From Puia dinghuensis (GTDB lineage Bacteria; Bacteroidota; Bacteroidia; Chitinophagales; Chitinophagaceae), in NCBI GenBank assembly GCA_026225275.1, contig JAMFSL010000073.1, positions 1 through 64,000 on the forward strand: DNA of 64,000 nt, in the 5' to 3' direction. Numbering within the stretch: position 1 is the stretch's first letter; each line of letters opens with the position of its first letter. Shown piece by piece: positions 48,860 through 58,229 of this stretch. Under the pieces are notes generated by a model. That model saw only the letters and a list, made by a program, of their open reading frames with translations, ran no database searches and was not told where the DNA came from. Both the position numbers and the translations under genes were made by a program.

Positions 48860-49975
48860 CTACGGTTCGTAGTCGTACGGGAGCAAGGTGGCCATCTTTT
48901 GCGACCAGGTCCAGAAGCCAACGAATTGCATATCCGGATTTCTGGAACTGCCGTTAGAAAAGACCTCTATGGGTATCCCGCTTGCCAACTCCAGGGTGGT
49001 GGTCATGCCATCGTCGTTTGTGCGGGTCAAAGAATGCCTGACCTGGCTTTCCGGGTTGGTGGGATCCAGTCCGTAATCGTTAAGGTATTCCTGTGGGAGC
49101 GACTTGCGCAGGTATGTGACTTTCACCACACCTTCGAAGCTCAGCACCAGAGCATTGCTATCCCGGGCGGTTATAAGATAGGAAGGATCGATGGACTTAT
49201 TTTGATCGACCAACGTGCTATCCTGATGGGCGAGCAGGCCCATCGAAAACCCTTCCTCCTTTACCCGGTTGCGGAACAGGGCCCTGTAGAAATGCATGGA
49301 AGATCCGTAATACGACACCTCCCGGTTTTTGGTCCATTGTTTTTTCTGCTTGGGGGTCCCATCCATTTCCTTAAACAAGGGGAAAGTGGAAAAAGAGATG
49401 TGCTGGTTATTAAAATCCAGCTTGAAGTCTTCCAGGTTCACCTGGAGCAGATAGCCCAGAGCACTGTTCTCGATGAGCATGGGTCCATTGGAATGAGCCG
49501 ATAGAACCCTCATGATCCGGTTATAATGGATATGCACGATTTCCGGGTTGAGGAGCCTGCACTGTTTGGCAAAAGCCGAGGTGCCGATAAACTGCTCCCT
49601 GAAGAACTCCCCCCACCTATTCCATCCATCCTTGTCATAGCCCTGTACGGTAACCGCATTCAGCTCTTCAGACTTGAGGTGCAAGGCGATATTATAAAAC
49701 GGCTTGAGGCTGCGGCTGTCGATGGACTCCAGGTCCGTCTGGTAGCCGACGTTCGAAATAACCAGCGTGTATTTGCCGGCAGGTATATTATGGAGGACGA
49801 AATCTCCTTTGTCGTCGGTCGCTGCTCCCTTTGAGGTATTGCTGAAAAAGATGCTGACTCCTGCGATCGGCGCACCGGTCTCGGCGGCCACGACTTTGCC
49901 CCGGATGAAGTCCTGGGCCACGGTGCGAATAGCGCAAAAAAAGAGGAAGGAAAAGAAGGCAAGGCCGCGTAACAT
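48860..49975 (-). CDS. Carboxypeptidase-like regulatory domain-containing protein
   Basis: RGKVVAAETGAPIAGVSIFFSNTSKGAATDDKGDFVLHNIPAGKYTLVISNVGYQTD after a signal peptide. Confidence 0.85.
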   Translation of the reverse strand: MLRGLAFFSFLFFCAIRTVAQDFIRGKVVAAETGAPIAGVSIFFSNTSKGAATDDKGDFVLHNIPAGKYTLVISNVGYQTDLESIDSRSLKPFYNIALHLKSEELNAVTVQGYDKDGWNRWGEFFREQFIGTSAFAKQCRLLNPEIVHIHYNRIMRVLSAHSNGPMLIENSALGYLLQVNLEDFKLDFNNQHISFSTFPLFKEMDGTPKQKKQWTKNREVSYYGSSMHFYRALFRNRVKEEGFSMGLLAHQDSTLVDQNKSIDPSYLITARDSNALVLSFEGVVKVTYLRKSLPQEYLNDYGLDPTNPESQVRHSLTRTNDDGMTTTLELASGIPIEVFSNGSSRNPDMQFVGFWTWSQKMATLLPYDYEP

Positions 49976-50194
49976 GAGTCTCCGTTAATACCACAATATA
50001 CACTTAATTAATAGAGCCGTATAAACACTTATGGGGGCTTTTTTTTAAAGGTATCGACGACTGCGTTTGAGCGGCGGTGATAGCTGGTGGTTTTAAAAAC
50101 TTATCCACCTAATTATTTTTTTGGGGTATAGAGCAGTAGTTTGCCGTGTCATTTTAGGTCGATTATTAAATCTTATCACCTTAAAGTAGTCACT

Positions 50195-51481
50195 ATGAGA
50201 CCCAAACAAAGCCTTATTCTGAAAATGGCTGGCGGCGGCATCCGGCGCACGCTTGGCATTCGGCGCACGCTGATTGGCGGCAGCGCAATCCTGCTGATCT
50301 TCGCTGCCAGTTCCTGTAAAAAAAATCTGAAAGCGGATGGGGGGACCAACGGGACTATCCCGCGGGCCATTGCCTATCAACTCATCTGGGACGATGAATT
50401 CAACGGGACCAGCCTCAACACCAGCAACTGGAACATCGATGTCGGCAATCCGGGTGTTAACAGCGAGCAGGAGTATTACCAGGCCTCCAATGTAACGGAA
50501 ACGGGCGGCAACCTGGTCCTTACCGCTAACAACCAAACGGTTGACGGGCAGCCGTACACGTCCGGCAAGATCGATACCTACGGGAAATTCTCCACGACTT
50601 ACGGGCGGATCGAGGCCCGGATCGCTTTACCGATGGTGCAGGGTATGTGGCCTGCTTTCTGGATGCTGGGTAACTCCATCAATACGGGAACAGGTTGGCC
50701 GCAGTGTGGGGAGATTGACATTATGGAGCAGGTCAATACCAACAACACCATCCTTGGGACGATGCACTGGTATGACAATGGAGATGCGTCGTATGGCGGC
50801 AGTCTGCCGACGGACAACACACCAGCGGACTTCCATATTTATGCGGTAGAATGGACTAGCACGGGTATCAACTGGTATGTGGATGATAGTCTATACTGGT
50901 CGGGTAATACCACCAACAATATCAACAATACGGGCGCTTTCCAGGATCCTTTCTACATTATCTTCAACCTGGCGGTCGGCGGCACGCTATCGGGGCCGAC
51001 AGTCAATACCGGCGCATTGCCGGCGAGTATGCTGGTGGATTATGTGCATGTATACAGCCTGACCGGCAGCGCCCCGCCTGTGGGCCAGGTGATCACGCTG
51101 AAGGGGAGTAATGGGTTGTATGTGACCAGCAATAACGCCGAGCCTGATTCGGCCATGCAATGTAACCGGGCGACCGCACAGGCCTGGGAGCAATTCACGG
51201 TTGGCGATGCGGGTAATGGGCTGATCACGCTGAAAGGAAGCAATGGGTTATACGTGACGGGCAATAACGCCGGGGCCGACTCTGCCATGCAATGTAACCG
51301 GGCAACGGCACAGGCCTGGGAGCAGTTCAGGTGGATTGTCAATTCCAATGGTACGATCTCGCTGCAGGGGACGAATGGAGACTATGTGACTGGCAATAAT
51401 GCGACGCCTGATTCGGCGATGCAATGTAACCGGCTGCAAGCGCAGGCCTGGGAACAGTTTACTTATAACGTTGTGAATTGA
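50195..51481 (+). CDS. GH16 family glycoside hydrolase lipoprotein with C-terminal fascin/beta-trefoil-like repeats
   Basis: LIWDDEFNGTSLNTSNWN, GEIDIMEQVN (catalytic ExDxxE), HIYAVEWTSTGINWYVDD, FYIIFNLAVGG; lipobox LLIFAASSCKKN. Confidence 0.94.
   Translation: MRPKQSLILKMAGGGIRRTLGIRRTLIGGSAILLIFAASSCKKNLKADGGTNGTIPRAIAYQLIWDDEFNGTSLNTSNWNIDVGNPGVNSEQEYYQASNVTETGGNLVLTANNQTVDGQPYTSGKIDTYGKFSTTYGRIEARIALPMVQGMWPAFWMLGNSINTGTGWPQCGEIDIMEQVNTNNTILGTMHWYDNGDASYGGSLPTDNTPADFHIYAVEWTSTGINWYVDDSLYWSGNTTNNINNTGAFQDPFYIIFNLAVGGTLSGPTVNTGALPASMLVDYVHVYSLTGSAPPVGQVITLKGSNGLYVTSNNAEPDSAMQCNRATAQAWEQFTVGDAGNGLITLKGSNGLYVTGNNAGADSAMQCNRATAQAWEQFRWIVNSNGTISLQGTNGDYVTGNNATPDSAMQCNRLQAQAWEQFTYNVVN
51083..51478 (+). 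repeat. Three tandem ~43-45-aa (~130-bp) repeats in the GH16 gene
   Basis: Units start at ~51083, 51218 and 51350: G..ITLKGSNGLYVT.NNA..DSAMQCNRATAQAWEQF in each; DNA also nearly identical (GCCATGCAATGTAACCGGGC...). Confidence 0.9.
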
Positions 51482-52431
51482 TGAGAAATACGCTTGGGGC
51501 CCCCCGACTGTTCGTCGGGGGGATTTTATTCTGTCTGCTGTTGGGCGGATCCCGGGGGGTGGCGCAAAGCAAGGCCGCCGATGCGTCTGGTGTACAACCG
51601 CTACAGGAGCCGACATGGCTGATCGGCCTGTCGGGGGGATATCAGCGCCAGGATTTCCGGTGGTCGATCGCGGGCAACAGCGCGGGCCGGGATCCTAATA
51701 TTTATTCCGAACTGAAATGGCGGGGGGTGAGTGGTCCAACCGCCGCCATTGATCTGCACTGGAATGCGTGGAAACGCTGGCGGGTGTATGCGAGCGGCAG
51801 CCGGGTATTCACGCGTGGGGGAACGATGAGCGATACCGATTATGGCCTGGACAACCGGAATGATATTTTATATCACGAATCTTTTGCGGCTGTCGCCGGT
51901 TATGATGAGGCGGTTGCGGTGGGTATCGGCTATGCTCTGCTGGGCGGCGGCAGTTGGCGGCTGACACCTTACGTCGGCTACGGCGTCGACGCACAATATT
52001 TTCCTATCACGGACCCCGGTGGTTCCTTCGGATCGCTGGACAGCTCGTATTCCGCCAAATGGCTGGGGCCGCTGGTGAGGGTGGAAGCGTCGCTTACTCT
52101 GGGCCGGCGCTGGCAGGTAGTGGCTGATGCGGCTTATCATCAGGCGACTTATCATGGCTGGGCCGATTGGAATCTCATCCCGACGTTTGCGCAACCGGTG
52201 AGTTTCCGGCATAGGGCAGACGGTTATGGCGTCGAGGCGGATGGAAGTCTCCGGTATATTGCCGGACGGCGGATTTCGGTGGAAATCGGGGGCGGGTATT
52301 TCAACTGGCAAACGGGCACAGGCATCGATCAATTGTATCTCAGTGGGGGTGGTTCCGACCAGACGCAACTCAATGGGCTCGTCAGGGAAGGATGGCGGTG
52401 TAAGCTGGGCGTGGAGATCGGGATCTACTGA
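51481..52431 (+). CDS. Putative outer membrane protein (beta-barrel-like), translationally coupled to GH16
   Basis: Start ATG overlaps the GH16 stop (TGATG); N-terminal signal peptide, Tyr/Trp/Gly-rich alternating strands. Confidence 0.7.
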   Translation: MRNTLGAPRLFVGGILFCLLLGGSRGVAQSKAADASGVQPLQEPTWLIGLSGGYQRQDFRWSIAGNSAGRDPNIYSELKWRGVSGPTAAIDLHWNAWKRWRVYASGSRVFTRGGTMSDTDYGLDNRNDILYHESFAAVAGYDEAVAVGIGYALLGGGSWRLTPYVGYGVDAQYFPITDPGGSFGSLDSSYSAKWLGPLVRVEASLTLGRRWQVVADAAYHQATYHGWADWNLIPTFAQPVSFRHRADGYGVEADGSLRYIAGRRISVEIGGGYFNWQTGTGIDQLYLSGGGSDQTQLNGLVREGWRCKLGVEIGIY

Positions 52432-52460
52432 TCGTGGAGGGTGCTGTAGCGGCTGGAAAT

Positions 52461-52494
52461 AAAAAGGGTTGCCGATGGATGATGCCGGCAACCC
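52461..52494 (-). terminator. Rho-independent terminator for the minus-strand 52511..54106 gene
   Basis: GGGTTGCCG ... CGGCAACCC 9-bp stem flanked on the + strand by AAAAA (U-tract when read on the minus strand). Confidence 0.75.
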
Positions 52495-52510
52495 CGGGGA
52501 CAGAAGATGT

Positions 52511-54106
52511 TTATAAAGCTTCGATCGACAGTCTTGTCGTCTTTTCTCTCTTGTTGTATTCGGACACCATGACGTAGCCTTCTTTAGCAGGGAGGACATT
52601 GATGGTAGTGCTGCCATCCTTGCGTGGGATGGAACGGGCGATCTTGTTCTGTGTAACGTTATAAATATCGATTTTTCGATCCGAGTCAATGACCATGTAA
52701 TCGCTGTGGGTTTCCGGATTGGCCAAGGTGTAGTAGCTGCGCGGATCGACCACGAAAAGGGGATAGGAGCAGAATTGATATATTCCTGTCTTCTCCGGTA
52801 TAGCGTTCGCAAGGGATATTTTCCCGGCAGGATCTTGTTTAATCAGCAGGACGTCTTTAAAGGCATATCTATGTAAACCGCCTCCGACATAGAGGAAAGG
52901 AGGAAGTATGAACGGCGAAAGGATCGTGCCCCAGCAAAGCCCGCCCCAGCGGAATCTCCGTTTGACACCGTCGGCGGCAAACCAGGTATTGCCATTGAAG
53001 TCCTTAAAGGAGCGTTCCACATTGGCATAAAGGTGCGGGTCTTGGAAATAACCGTGGTTATCCACAAAGGTTTGAGAGCCGTCGGCCCAATAGGAAAAGG
53101 AAGAATGGATATCTTTTTTGCCATGTCCGTTGAAGTTGATGGTAAAGACACCATCATAGGGGCCATGGCGGAGGTTGTTGCCGCTCAGGAAATGATTGCC
53201 GTGCCTGGGATCGATGATCATGCCGGACACAAATGGCTTGCCTGTGACCGGATCGTTGTCATACGCCAATACTTTCAGCGAGTTTCCATTTTGGTCTTTC
53301 AGGAGGAATTTGGGGTAGTCTGTGGAGTCGTTGGTGTTATAGCCCAGGATTTCGTATCCGCCTTCTTTCATTTCCTCATCTTTTTTGGCGAGCAGGTCGA
53401 TTTCCGGCCCGGAGGTGAGCAAGGTGAAATCAGTGGCTTCTTCTTTGACCTGTTTTTGCCAGATCAATATGCCCTTGGTATTATAGACCAGCAGGTTATT
53501 CTTGTTGTCGTCGCCGTAGAAGATGGCAAACCCTTTCCCGGAAATATTCCGGAGCTGGATCTGTTGTTTAAGCTTTCCGTTTCCGATCAGTTTAGCCCGA
53601 CCGAAGGGCGCATTAGCGCCCAATTCAGTTTCCAGTTTTACGTCCAGCTTAACATTGTTGGTCGCGATGATCTTGCCGCTCAAGCTGACGAACTGCGTGA
53701 ACAGGACTGTTTTCGCGTCCGAGGTCTGACGGCGGAAATCTCTTCCGTTCCGGAATTCTTTTCCGACGATGTTGCTTTTCACGTAAGCCAGGCAGAGAAT
53801 GTCCCCTTCGAAGGACACTTCTTTCAGGATGAGGTTTTCCTGGCGGAAATCGACCTTGCCGATGTCATTCAGGTTTTCGTCCATAATGCTCAGGCGGTAA
53901 TGCAAGGAATCCGCGCTGGCTTTTTCCAGGGTAGTGAAGGCCAGATAGCCCACCAGTTTACCATCCTGGAGGATAGTCGCCATCTGGGAGGAAATGTCGT
54001 CTCCTACTTCCTTAAATACTTTGGTTTGTGCCTGGGTAGAATAGGTCATCCCGGTTAGCAGAAGCAGATAAAAGGTTGCTTTCAGAAATCGGTCGAGGTT
54101 GAGCAT
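52511..54106 (-). CDS. Hypothetical secreted protein
   Basis: 531-aa ORF with signal peptide (TFYLLLLTGMTYSTQAQ); no family recognised by eye. Confidence 0.75.
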   Translation of the reverse strand: MLNLDRFLKATFYLLLLTGMTYSTQAQTKVFKEVGDDISSQMATILQDGKLVGYLAFTTLEKASADSLHYRLSIMDENLNDIGKVDFRQENLILKEVSFEGDILCLAYVKSNIVGKEFRNGRDFRRQTSDAKTVLFTQFVSLSGKIIATNNVKLDVKLETELGANAPFGRAKLIGNGKLKQQIQLRNISGKGFAIFYGDDNKNNLLVYNTKGILIWQKQVKEEATDFTLLTSGPEIDLLAKKDEEMKEGGYEILGYNTNDSTDYPKFLLKDQNGNSLKVLAYDNDPVTGKPFVSGMIIDPRHGNHFLSGNNLRHGPYDGVFTINFNGHGKKDIHSSFSYWADGSQTFVDNHGYFQDPHLYANVERSFKDFNGNTWFAADGVKRRFRWGGLCWGTILSPFILPPFLYVGGGLHRYAFKDVLLIKQDPAGKISLANAIPEKTGIYQFCSYPLFVVDPRSYYTLANPETHSDYMVIDSDRKIDIYNVTQNKIARSIPRKDGSTTINVLPAKEGYVMVSEYNKREKTTRLSIEAL

Positions 54107-54121
54107 GGTAATCGGTTAGGG

Positions 54122-55579
54122 TTATTTTTTTTCAAAGTTGTCTGCAAATTCACAATACATACTGCCGGCGTTGCCTGTGGCGAACGTATGGGCGGCCCTG
54201 GTTTTGTTATGATCGGAGTCATCGGGGTCCAATGCAAGGGTATAGAGCAGGTCTTTCATCCCTTGTTCCGGGGTGGAGAGGCCGTTCCAGAAGTCTGCTT
54301 TGCTCAGGGTTTCGCAGTATTGGCGGAGATTATCGCGGGGCACCTGTTCCAGGAAGGTCTGAAGGGCGTAGCAGTCCCGGGAAATAAATTCTTTTTGGAC
54401 AATACCGACGGCGCCGAAGCGGTTGAGCTGCCGGTCCGCGTAATAAAGACTATAGAAGCAATTGCTAAGCATAAAATCGTACCAGGGGTCTTTGTTGCCT
54501 TTGTCTTTTTCCAGCAGGATCCGATAGATCACAGGGGTGACTTTGGATGAAGTGAAAAGTTCCCAGATCAGCATTTTGTTTGCCTTTTCCCCGACAGACG
54601 CGGGAATGGGCGTCATCTGCTGGTGTGCCGATGACCGGTCACGGGTCCGGGCGTAACGTTCGGGGCAATCGGGGTGGGTCTTCAGGGAGTCTTCGATGGT
54701 GGAAGTTTCCGAGAAATTATACGCCCGGGTGGAAAGGCCATGAGAACGTTTGGTTGCCCAACTGTCCTCGAAAGTCAACTGATAGGGAGTGAAATAGGCT
54801 GCCAGTGGTTGACGCAGATGTTGCAGGTATTCGTTGTCCGAGCTGTCCAGGTGAAGGAAAAAATCGGCGTTAAAGGAAATACTACTCTTCTTCAACAGTA
54901 TGATGGCCAGAGAGTCGGCGTCCGATTCATGGTAGCGCTGGTGGCGGCTGCGGCTAAAGGTATAGCCCTCCAATATTTTTTGAAGCCGGGTGAGGCGATC
55001 GTAGCGGGAGCTCAGGACGGAATTCATGGATTGGCGATACTCTTCGGAGGTCAGCCAGGCCGCTTTTTCCTGAATGGCGGTTTCGAAATGTTGCAAATAA
55101 TTATGAGACAGTTCGTGTGCGATGGTCAGGGCCAGGTCTTCGCGGCAGCGGGCGAAGGTGATCATGCCCAGGTTAACGATCAGGACATTATCCCCTAACG
55201 AATAGGCGTTAGCGGCAGAGCTCCTGTCGATCAGTAAAAGCTGGTTTGCGGGAACGTACTGCGGGTTTGCGGCCGCGATCTGCTGGACGATGCCTGCGAT
55301 ATAGCTGTAAACCTCCCGGTCATGAATATAGTCATCCCCGTTAATGGAGCTGATGATGCTTTCAGTGCGGGAGTCCCAAAATTCCTTGTATTGTTTTTGT
55401 GCGGCCTTATCGTCTTTAAAGACAACCGGGCAGACCCAGGTTTTTTTCAGCGAATCTTTTTGCTTTTGGTAATAGAGGTGAGACAAATCCTGGTAGTTGT
55501 ACAGGCTTTGGGTTTGGCCATAGGCGGTTGCCATAAGACCGGACAGGGCGCAGAACAATAGGACTTTTAATAGGGGCAT
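54122..55579 (-). CDS. M48 family metallopeptidase
   Basis: ALTIAHELSHNYLQHFE (HExxH), downstream HESDADSLAIILLKK (third ligand ExxxD), signal peptide. Confidence 0.88.
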   Translation of the reverse strand: MPLLKVLLFCALSGLMATAYGQTQSLYNYQDLSHLYYQKQKDSLKKTWVCPVVFKDDKAAQKQYKEFWDSRTESIISSINGDDYIHDREVYSYIAGIVQQIAAANPQYVPANQLLLIDRSSAANAYSLGDNVLIVNLGMITFARCREDLALTIAHELSHNYLQHFETAIQEKAAWLTSEEYRQSMNSVLSSRYDRLTRLQKILEGYTFSRSRHQRYHESDADSLAIILLKKSSISFNADFFLHLDSSDNEYLQHLRQPLAAYFTPYQLTFEDSWATKRSHGLSTRAYNFSETSTIEDSLKTHPDCPERYARTRDRSSAHQQMTPIPASVGEKANKMLIWELFTSSKVTPVIYRILLEKDKGNKDPWYDFMLSNCFYSLYYADRQLNRFGAVGIVQKEFISRDCYALQTFLEQVPRDNLRQYCETLSKADFWNGLSTPEQGMKDLLYTLALDPDDSDHNKTRAAHTFATGNAGSMYCEFADNFEKK

Positions 55580-55622
55580 AGGAGGTTGGCCTTAAGCCAA
55601 CCAGAACGCGAAAATGGATAAA

Positions 55623-56078
55623 TTATTGGATTTTGCCGGCTTGTTTCTTTTCTTCCGCCTTTTCTTTCTGTTGTTGTTTCCATTGAGCATATTGCACCTG
55701 CTGCTCCGTATTGAGCAGGCCATAGATGCTGCCATCGGCGTACTGGTTGATGGCTCTACGGGCCTTCCCATCGGTTTTGGGATCGCCGGATGGGTTATTG
55801 CTTATGCTGTCAAGGGCAATGACTTTATTCAAGATGATCATGCGGATCTGTACGACCTGGTCCTGGTTAAGGTTGAGCTGAGTAGTCAGCGTTTTTAGCT
55901 GTTGAGCGGCTCTTTGAGCGGGAGATTTTTTCGGGGCGGCGGAGCCTTGCTGAGTCATGCTTTGCTGAGCAGGGTTTTGCCGGACGGGGCTGTCATAGAG
56001 GGAGCTGTCTGTCGATTGTGCGTGGATCAGACCTTGGAGGCCTAGTCCGAAGGTTAGCAGTAACAGGAAGGATTTCAT
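55623..56078 (-). CDS. Small secreted protein, Spy/LTXXQ-like
   Basis: Signal peptide (LLLLTFGLGLQGLIHAQ), helical core (LKTLTTQLNLNQDQVVQIRMIIL...LLNTEQQVQYAQWKQQQ). Confidence 0.65.
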   Translation of the reverse strand: MKSFLLLLTFGLGLQGLIHAQSTDSSLYDSPVRQNPAQQSMTQQGSAAPKKSPAQRAAQQLKTLTTQLNLNQDQVVQIRMIILNKVIALDSISNNPSGDPKTDGKARRAINQYADGSIYGLLNTEQQVQYAQWKQQQKEKAEEKKQAGKIQ

Positions 56079-56232
56079 AGCCTTACATCTAAATTATGGG
56101 GTTGAGACTGCGGGGAGAGCCAAAGGTTTAAAGGGTTTTATAAAAGATTTAAATCATATGTTGTTTTAAACTTTTGATGGCCCCTTGAATCCAATCCCGC
56201 CGGGGAGGGTATCCAAATGCCCGGCGTCGAAC

Positions 56233-58176
56233 ATGAAAACAGTCTTTAAAATTCTGGGGATAGTGCTGGTGCTCCTGGGCGGCCATCTTCTTCTTTCTTC
56301 TTTTATGGCGGGGATGCTGCCGATGCATGCGTTGGATGGCGCAAGGCTGTCGCTGCCATCGTTGGATGGAACGAGGATACCGCCCTACCGATTTCCCTTC
56401 CGCCAGGCGGGGTTGACCGACCGCCAGGCGGCGGCGCACCTGTTAAGCCGGTTTACCTATGGAGCCTCGCCGGGGCAGGTCGATGCTGTGGTGACGATGG
56501 GGCTGGAGAATTGGTGGGCGCAGCAGCTGGCGGCCGATCTTCCGGATGATTCGCTGTCGCAATGCCTGAGCCAGTATGATGCCCTGCAACTGACCAATCA
56601 GCGGGTAGCGGACCTCTATCCCAAGCCCGGTCAGGTGGCCCGGATGGCGATCAGGGATGGAGTGATCGATAAAGATTCTGTCAAAACGGATCGGAAGGAA
56701 TACCGGGAGTTCATCCGGAGTTATATGCAGGAAAAGGGGCTTAAGCCGGAGCAGGATCTGTTCCGGCAATTTTTTTGTCAGAAGGTGCTTCGTGCGGCTT
56801 ATTCCCACAATCAATTACAGGAGGTGATGACCGATTTCTGGTTCAACCATTTCAATGTATCCATCACGAAGAATGATTGTGCAGGGTTTATCCCGGCGTA
56901 TGAGCGGGATGTGATTCGGCCAAATGCGCTTGGGCGGTTTGGGGATCTTTTGGTGAAGACGGCGAAGTCGCCGGCGATGCTTTATTATCTTGATAATTTT
57001 AGTAGTTCGGCGCCGTTGCCGGGGGGGCAGGAGATGGGGGGTGATACGACGTTGATGGCGAAAGTCCAGCAGGCACGGAAGAACAGAGGGTTGAATGAAA
57101 ATTATGCGCGGGAGGTCATGGAGCTCCACACGCTGGGGGTTGATGGCGGCTATACCCAGCAGGATGTGACCCAGGCGGCGCGGGTGCTGACCGGGTGGAC
57201 TGTTTACCCGATGAACGACGCAGGCAAGGGCCTCCTTACGCGTTTCAGCGAAGATCAGTTGGCCAGCCGGGGTTTTGTACATGAAGGAGATTTTTTATTC
57301 AATGCCAACCGGCATGATAAAGGCGAGAAGATCGTGTTAGGCCATACATTCCCTGCGGGTGGCGGCTATGATGAAGGGGTGACGCTGCTGGGGATGTTGG
57401 CGCATCATCCTTCGACGGCGCGGTTCATCGCGCGCAAGCTGGCTGTCCGGTTTGTGAGTGACGATCCGCCACAGACGCTTATCAATAAGATGACCAAGAC
57501 CTTCCTTGAGAAGGACGGCGATATCCGGCAGGTGCTGATCACGATGGTGAGTGCTCCGGAATTCTGGAGCGCTACGGCGGTGCGGGAGAAGACAAAGTCG
57601 CCGTTCGAGCTGGCGATCGGGGCTGTGCGCAGTCTGCACGGCGTTATCGAGCAGCCTTATCCCTTGTATAACTGGGTGAGTAAGATGGGAGAAAAAAAAT
57701 ATTATTACCAGGCGCCGACAGGTTTTCCTGACAAGGGGTCTTACTGGATCAATACCGGCAGCCTGCTGAACCGCATGAACTTCGGGCTGGCGCTGGCGAC
57801 AGGCAGGATACCGGGGGTGCGGATCGACCTGGTAGCGCTGAATAACGGGCATGAGCCGGAGGATGCGCAGGCAGCGTTGGTTATCTTCAGTAAGATCATG
57901 CTGCCCGAGCGGAATTTGGATGCGACTATCAAGCGGCTGACGCCAATGCTGAATGATCCGAATTTGGCACAGAAAGTGGATGCGGCGAGTGTGAGGACGG
58001 AGGATGGCGGGGGCATGGGAGCTGGTCGGAACGGCGCGGATGGCGGGCAAAGCGGGACGGCCGGCATACAGCCGGACAATGATATGGCGATGGTGGCGGC
58101 CAATGATGGACGGGCGGCGCAATTAGGGCAGGTAGTGGGTATCATTATCGGATCGCCGGAATTTCAAAGACGTTGA
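56233..58176 (+). CDS. DUF1800 domain-containing protein
   Basis: AAHLLSRFTYGASPGQVDAVVTMGLENWWAQQL, NENYAREVMELHTLGVDGGYTQQDVTQAARVLTGWT, HHPSTARFIARKLAVRFVSDDPP. Confidence 0.93.
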   Translation: MKTVFKILGIVLVLLGGHLLLSSFMAGMLPMHALDGARLSLPSLDGTRIPPYRFPFRQAGLTDRQAAAHLLSRFTYGASPGQVDAVVTMGLENWWAQQLAADLPDDSLSQCLSQYDALQLTNQRVADLYPKPGQVARMAIRDGVIDKDSVKTDRKEYREFIRSYMQEKGLKPEQDLFRQFFCQKVLRAAYSHNQLQEVMTDFWFNHFNVSITKNDCAGFIPAYERDVIRPNALGRFGDLLVKTAKSPAMLYYLDNFSSSAPLPGGQEMGGDTTLMAKVQQARKNRGLNENYAREVMELHTLGVDGGYTQQDVTQAARVLTGWTVYPMNDAGKGLLTRFSEDQLASRGFVHEGDFLFNANRHDKGEKIVLGHTFPAGGGYDEGVTLLGMLAHHPSTARFIARKLAVRFVSDDPPQTLINKMTKTFLEKDGDIRQVLITMVSAPEFWSATAVREKTKSPFELAIGAVRSLHGVIEQPYPLYNWVSKMGEKKYYYQAPTGFPDKGSYWINTGSLLNRMNFGLALATGRIPGVRIDLVALNNGHEPEDAQAALVIFSKIMLPERNLDATIKRLTPMLNDPNLAQKVDAASVRTEDGGGMGAGRNGADGGQSGTAGIQPDNDMAMVAANDGRAAQLGQVVGIIIGSPEFQRR

Positions 58177-58229
58177 TCCGTGACGGCATATCGAGATCAC
58201 AACGACGTTAACATTTAAAACATACGATC

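Noticed and set aside
53033-54058. 341-aa + strand ORF opposite the 531-aa secreted protein
   Set aside because: The minus strand has the signal peptide, operon context and terminator; the + ORF looks like composition-driven shadow coding.
56146-56155. GATTTAAATC palindrome before DUF1800
   Set aside because: Short AT-rich palindrome, expected by chance and without a second copy nearby.
57337-58122. 261-aa minus ORF opposite DUF1800
   Set aside because: Arg/His/Pro-rich shadow of a well-recognised DUF1800 gene.
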